A stretch of 64,000 nucleotides of DNA. Source: Flaveria trinervia. Taxonomy: Eukaryota; Streptophyta; Magnoliopsida; Asterales; Asteraceae. Below the pieces are notes generated by a model. It was not told the origin of the DNA. It saw nothing but the letters and a program-made list of their open reading frames with translations, and made no database searches. Every line of letters starts with the position of its first letter. The stretch's first letter is position 1. Positions 59,692 through 64,000 of the stretch are shown piece by piece. The stretch lies in the NCBI GenBank assembly GCA_025506515.1, contig CM046444.1, forward strand, positions 122,985,701 through 123,049,700, in the 5' to 3' direction. The position numbers were made by a program, and so were the translations under genes.

Positions 59692-60866
59692 CGACGAAAC
59701 TCCAAATATATGAAAAGCGGCCAAGAATAGAGGATCAACCAGGTCTAACCCAAACCAACTTCAACTTCTCAGAAAATTCAAGAACTGCTGGCCCTTCTTT
59801 GCCTTTCATAAGATATTGTAGAGCTTTTGCATATCAAGGGTTATATAATTAGTAGTGATAGATGATATTTTGAGGTTTTTGCCCTTTTATTTGGATTAGG
59901 CTCATCGGTTTGACACGATGACAAGAAGATGATCCAACAACCGATGTTTAGGTTGAAGTCACTTGCTACCCCTAGTGGTAGTATTACCATCAAACAATTG
60001 AACATAAAGTTTTGGAAAAGACAATGGAATTGTTTTCAATTCTTTCAATTCTTTATTGGTTAAAGTAAAAGTGTTTGTTTGAGGGTTGTAAATGTTGCAT
60101 GTTTTGTTTTTCAAATATATTCACCCTATGTATTTGGCTTTAAGCTTATCATACGAATTCTTCATTTGTTTTTGCATCAAATCCAAGCCAAACCTCTCCT
60201 TAACCAAATTTCCTAAGTTATTCCATGATTCTTTGTGGTTACTCAATCATTTTCTACCCAACTTGTTTACATCTTTTACATTTTGGTTTACATCGTTTAC
60301 ATCTTATTCACCCTGTTGTTGTTTCTCTCCCACTTCTATTAATCAACAAACAACAAATATTTTTCACAAATTTAAACATGTGTTCATAAAACAAACATTT
60401 TAAACTATTAAATATTAAATTATTTAAATATTTTAATCATTTAAAGGTTGATTCAATGCTACCAATAGATGATTTAAGATGGATGAAGCTAAGGTATGTG
60501 TTGATAGTAGATAGGATAAGGGTATATTCATGTGTATGAGTGTTGGAGTTCCACGTGGATGGTTAAAAAATGGGATGGTTGGGTAGGGCTGGACGCATGC
60601 GTTTGTGTGTGCATGTGGGATTTAAGATTGTGAAACACCGGCCAGTACTCCAGGCTCCAACACTTGTACCTAGCTATTACATTCATGTGATTAGTAGATT
60701 GCAGAATGTTGGCCACACGTGTCATCCCACCTTCCCCTCACCAAACCAAACCAACTCTTCTTTTCACCCACCCATCGATACCATACGATACATTTTCATT
60801 CTCAAATTCAATCATCATTACTACATAATTAATTAACTTATACTAGTTAATTACGTCTTCCTTTAA

Positions 60867-60913
<47 letters not shown>

Positions 60914-60930
60914 TATTATTATCATTATTA

Positions 60931-60964
<34 letters not shown>

Positions 60965-60992
60965 CATTATTATTATTATTTTTATTCTTATT
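60867..60992. repeat. (ATT)n microsatellite
   Basis: ATT/ATC trinucleotide repeats of about 120 bp. Confidence 0.97.
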
Positions 60993-61823
60993 CGACAAAC
61001 GAACTCACATTACAAACTCGATCTACGTTGGCTTCTAATTAATTTATTGCTATGCTAAACAGTGATCCATATGATGATAATACTAATATTAATATCAGAT
61101 GGATGAATTGAAGTGGGGGTGGTTCCAATTCGAAATGTACGTACAACACTTTCTTCCATGTGTACAATCAGCAAGGCCATCTGGTATGGGTCTGCGTTTT
61201 GCCAAGCCTAGTACCACAGCGCCCAGCTGTCCTCCATGTGATTGATTCTTAAATTATCACTTTCTTCTTTCTTCTTTTTTTTTCTTTTTCTAGTATTTTA
61301 CCTACTAATTACACATAACGTTATCCCTAACCACAACTTCAAATAATCATGCCTCCTTCCAATATATACTGTGACATATTAGAGTAGACTTTCTGATCAT
61401 CGTATGGACATATTTTTATGTGTGTATGGTACAAACTCTAATGTCTGTACATACATTTATTTATGAGTTGTAATTTATCACATATGCTTTATACTCTCTG
61501 TGAAAATACATTATAGAAAATTTCAAAGGTAGTATCATTGTTTGATTATTGGTATTATATTCTATACCGAACTGAAGACATATGAGAATGATTTTATACT
61601 TTTAAAATATATATTAGATATCGAGACAGAAAAGAGACATACATAAAAGTTAAAACACACCTACGGAGACCAACCCAACTGGCACTTTATGATTTACATG
61701 CTGACTCACCCCCTCGATTGCTGCACATGACGACAAAATTAGTCTAAGATTTTTCTCTGATATATCTTTTCTTCTTTCTCCCCCACTCTCAATCCTTCTT
61801 CATATATACACACACCCATCTCA

Positions 61824-61829
<6 letters not shown>

Positions 61830-61857
<28 letters not shown>
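61830..61857. repeat. (CA)n microsatellite in SOFL 5' region
   Basis: About 13 CA units, 65 bp upstream of the start codon; may lie in the 5' UTR. Confidence 0.95.
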
Positions 61858-61859
<2 letters not shown>

Positions 61860-61922
61860 CTTTTCATTCAATTCTTTATATAATGTTGAGATACCCATTG
61901 GCTGGTTGTTAGAAAAATCAAA

Positions 61923-62877
61923 ATGGAAGAAATTTTTGGTTCTGAAAGCAGTAGTGGGTGTGAGTCTGGGTGGACTCTGTACTTGAAACACTCGGTGTGT
62001 CCTTCACATTCACTAAAAAGTAACACAAATGAAGATGTTTTCATTTGTAAAAAAGATTCATTTACATATGAATTGATGATGATGATGATTGTGATGATGA
62101 TGAAGAAGACATGTCGATGGTTTCAGATGCATCTTCTGGGCCGCAACATTTTCCAGAACAAGAAGATGAATGCCTCGGATTCAATAACAATGTCGGTGGT
62201 TATACAAATGGGAAAAGGCAAAAGACTCCTAAACAACAGAAAAAGATTCATGATATGCCTTCTTTTCTTGATGATACGGCTAGCTCGCCCTTCTTTAACT
62301 TGTCAAATGTAAACACTTTCTTCCACTTCGTTTATCGATTTTTCTTTCTTTGAATCTTCAAAAGATAGTTTTTTTTTAACCTTTATAATCAAACTGCAAT
62401 GTGGATTTGGATAAAGTTACTTAATTGTATTGGTATTCATTTCTTTTTTACAGAACAATCTAACAGTGCCTAGAAAGAAAGCTTCAGTGGCGGAAAATGA
62501 AATTATAGACTACTCGCAGGGCTATTCCACAACCTACTCAAAGGTACTTGTTTTTAGATTTTATGAATTTCGAACAACTAGCATTTTTGATTTTGGATTT
62601 TCTATAGATGACTAGAGTTTACGGCAATCAAATCTCAACTTTTGTAGGGAAAATCCGCATTTCCAGATCACTTGGGGTCTTTCCACCAGGTCTTTGGTGC
62701 TCAACTGCCACATAATCAGTTAAGTTTACTGTTTTTTTTCTTGAACATTGTGGAGAAATAAGCATTGGGGGGTTGTACTCTATCAGGAAGTCTTCATGCA
62801 TCTTTAGTTTTGCAATACCTAACAAAATGTAAATTTGGTTATGCACAGATGGTTAGAAGGTAAGCGGTGGGATTGAA
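61923..62877 (+). CDS. SOB FIVE-LIKE (SOFL) family protein, possible frameshift
   Basis: Exons 61923-62308, 62454-62543, 62648-62718 and 62850-62877. Exon 1 begins MEEIFGSESSSGCESGWTLY; the SGCESGWT block is SOFL domain A. Later in exon 1, in a different frame, is DMSMVSDASSGP, SOFL domain B. The tail reads DHLGSFHQVFGAQLPHNQ and ends WLEGKRWD-TGA. SOFL proteins are small nuclear/cytoplasmic plant proteins linked to cytokinin levels. The sum of exons (575 nt) is not a multiple of three: between TYE and the Asp run (about 62070-62075) the frame moves by two bases. Either a 2-bp lesion truncates the protein, or an 86-nt GT-AG mini-intron (62020-62105) restores the frame. Other splice joints are clean. 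Confidence 0.8.
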
Positions 62878-64000
62878 GTTCACCAGTTTCATGCTCATGA
62901 AGCTGTTTAGAAGAATTGGCATGGAACTTAGATCCAAAAAGAGTGATCTTGTTCCTATTTTACCCCTTTTCTTTTTGTTTTTTTTTTGGCTTTTTTCTAT
63001 GTTAAATTTGTAATTGCAATTTTATAACAGCCGAGGAAAAAAAATCTTTGAAATGATTTAGCCTGTTCATCAGAAATTAATTTTCTTGTCAATATAAATT
63101 TCTGCAAGTACCAAAGCATAATAACTAAATCCAGATCATTCTACAAATCTTTATGCACAACTTATTCCGATATTTGTTTTCAGTTTTAAGATAATTGATC
63201 GACGATAAGAGACATCTTACCAACGATATTCATATACAGTTTATAAATTGTTAAATCAAACAAAAAAATCATTCAACTGAGTATAATATTTACTGCATGA
63301 GATACAACTTTAATAAAACAACGGAAAATGTTATTTGTGTATAGTTTTGACTAGGATCGTGTGTCGTAGGGAAAACAAAGTGGAGTCCGGGTAGCCCAGG
63401 AAAGAATGGGGACAGGTGGGAACATCGTAATTATAAAAAAATTTGACAAGAAAAAAACCAGAAAAAATAGAAAAAACTTATGTGGTGCTAATGTGCCATA
63501 CGAAAAACGATGCAGTTGTTAGTGGTCGTATGGCCTTGACAATATTCACCCTCTTAATGTTTAATTTCGTTGAAAATTCAACATCACATAACTTATTTAG
63601 TTATTTGTGAGTTTCAAGTCGGTCGTTTTATATGACTCATCAAAACTGAAATCCAATTAACTGGGAAAATTATCATGAAAACCAAAGAAATACAAATTAC
63701 AAAAGAGAAAAACATATAAAGATGTGTGCACAAAGAGATTCATGTTTATATCCAATAAAATTAAATGTTCAATGGTTTGCAATCAACAAAATGGTATAAT
63801 GAAAACGTATTTATCTGTATGCATCTCTAAATGAAAACAAAAAACTTGAACGCTACTGATTACATGAAATAGTAAAAAAAAAAGTAATAGCTAATAAAAG
63901 TTAAGATAAACTACCCACTAAGTTAAACATTAAGCATTTAAGCAACCACTACCAGAATTTTATCATGCAAAAGCACGTTGTGATGTGTGTGAAGCATTTG
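62878..64000. other. downstream of SOFL gene
   Basis: 3' UTR of the SOFL gene, then AT-rich DNA with no supported gene. Confidence 0.6.

Larger units (their letters stand above)
59692..61922. other. intergenic upstream of SOFL gene
   Basis: No gene supported; the ORFs at 60092-60403, 60528-60725 and 60570-60836 lack recognisable motifs. The last ~300 bp hold CT/CA-rich sequence and a CTTTATATAATG TATA-like element (61874-61885) close to the SOFL start. Confidence 0.6.

Overview
This is a gene-moderate, AT-rich and intron-containing plant nuclear window, from a core eudicot. The style of the LTR retrotransposons (TGTCACACCCC ends, initiator-Met primer site) and a Mutator-like element carrying a plant mobile domain fit a large composite-family genome such as Asteraceae, but that family-level placement is inference. 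There are no bacterial-style operons; genes are single transcription units with GT-AG introns, which I placed by hand from splice signals and reading-frame continuity.

Region 1 (1-18.5 kb): one intact gene, a ZAT10/STZ-type C2H2 zinc-finger repressor (4083-4697, minus) with a long TATTTA microsatellite in its upstream region. Then come about 12 kb of AT-rich intergenic DNA with three MITEs (1.0, 8.7 and 16.3 kb) and some coding-like debris, and a decayed, intron-retaining copy of the plastid ClpR1 gene (17.05-18.53 kb).

Region 2 (19.6-35 kb): the gene-rich core. On the minus strand lie a tandem-MATH protein, a Rab11/RABA-like GTPase with an altered switch II (Gln to His), DNA polymerase kappa (14 exons, 706 aa), a tRNA-Pro(CGG) and a CYSTM-type cysteine-rich tail-anchored peptide. 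On the plus strand is an RlmN/Cfr-like radical-SAM RNA methyltransferase (8 exons, 373 aa).

Region 3 (35.7-54.06 kb): an 18.3-kb nested mobile element. The outer layer is a Mutator-like element bounded by a perfect 10-bp target duplication (CATATATTTT) and by inverted ends that contain GC-rich hairpins. It carries a MURA-type transposase, a Ulp1/C48-like protease and, on the opposite strand, a plant mobile domain (PMD, MAIN-like) gene, all disabled by stops and frameshifts. A Ty3/gypsy retrotransposon has inserted inside the PMD gene. It is present as LTR-internal-LTR-partial internal, and a third element (a solo LTR with its own 5-bp duplication) sits inside its second LTR. This is three levels of nesting.

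Region 4 (54-64 kb): a solo LTR with a CAGAA duplication, a truncated related LTR with a tRNA-like Pol III box relic, microsatellites, and a SOB FIVE-LIKE (SOFL) gene (61.9-62.9 kb) whose first exon shows a 2-nt frame offset that is either a lesion or a mini-intron.

The window holds no functional gene cluster: the host genes (stress transcription repressor, membrane traffic, translesion synthesis, RNA modification, cytokinin-related SOFL) are unrelated neighbours. The most notable object is the compound Mutator-like element of region 3.
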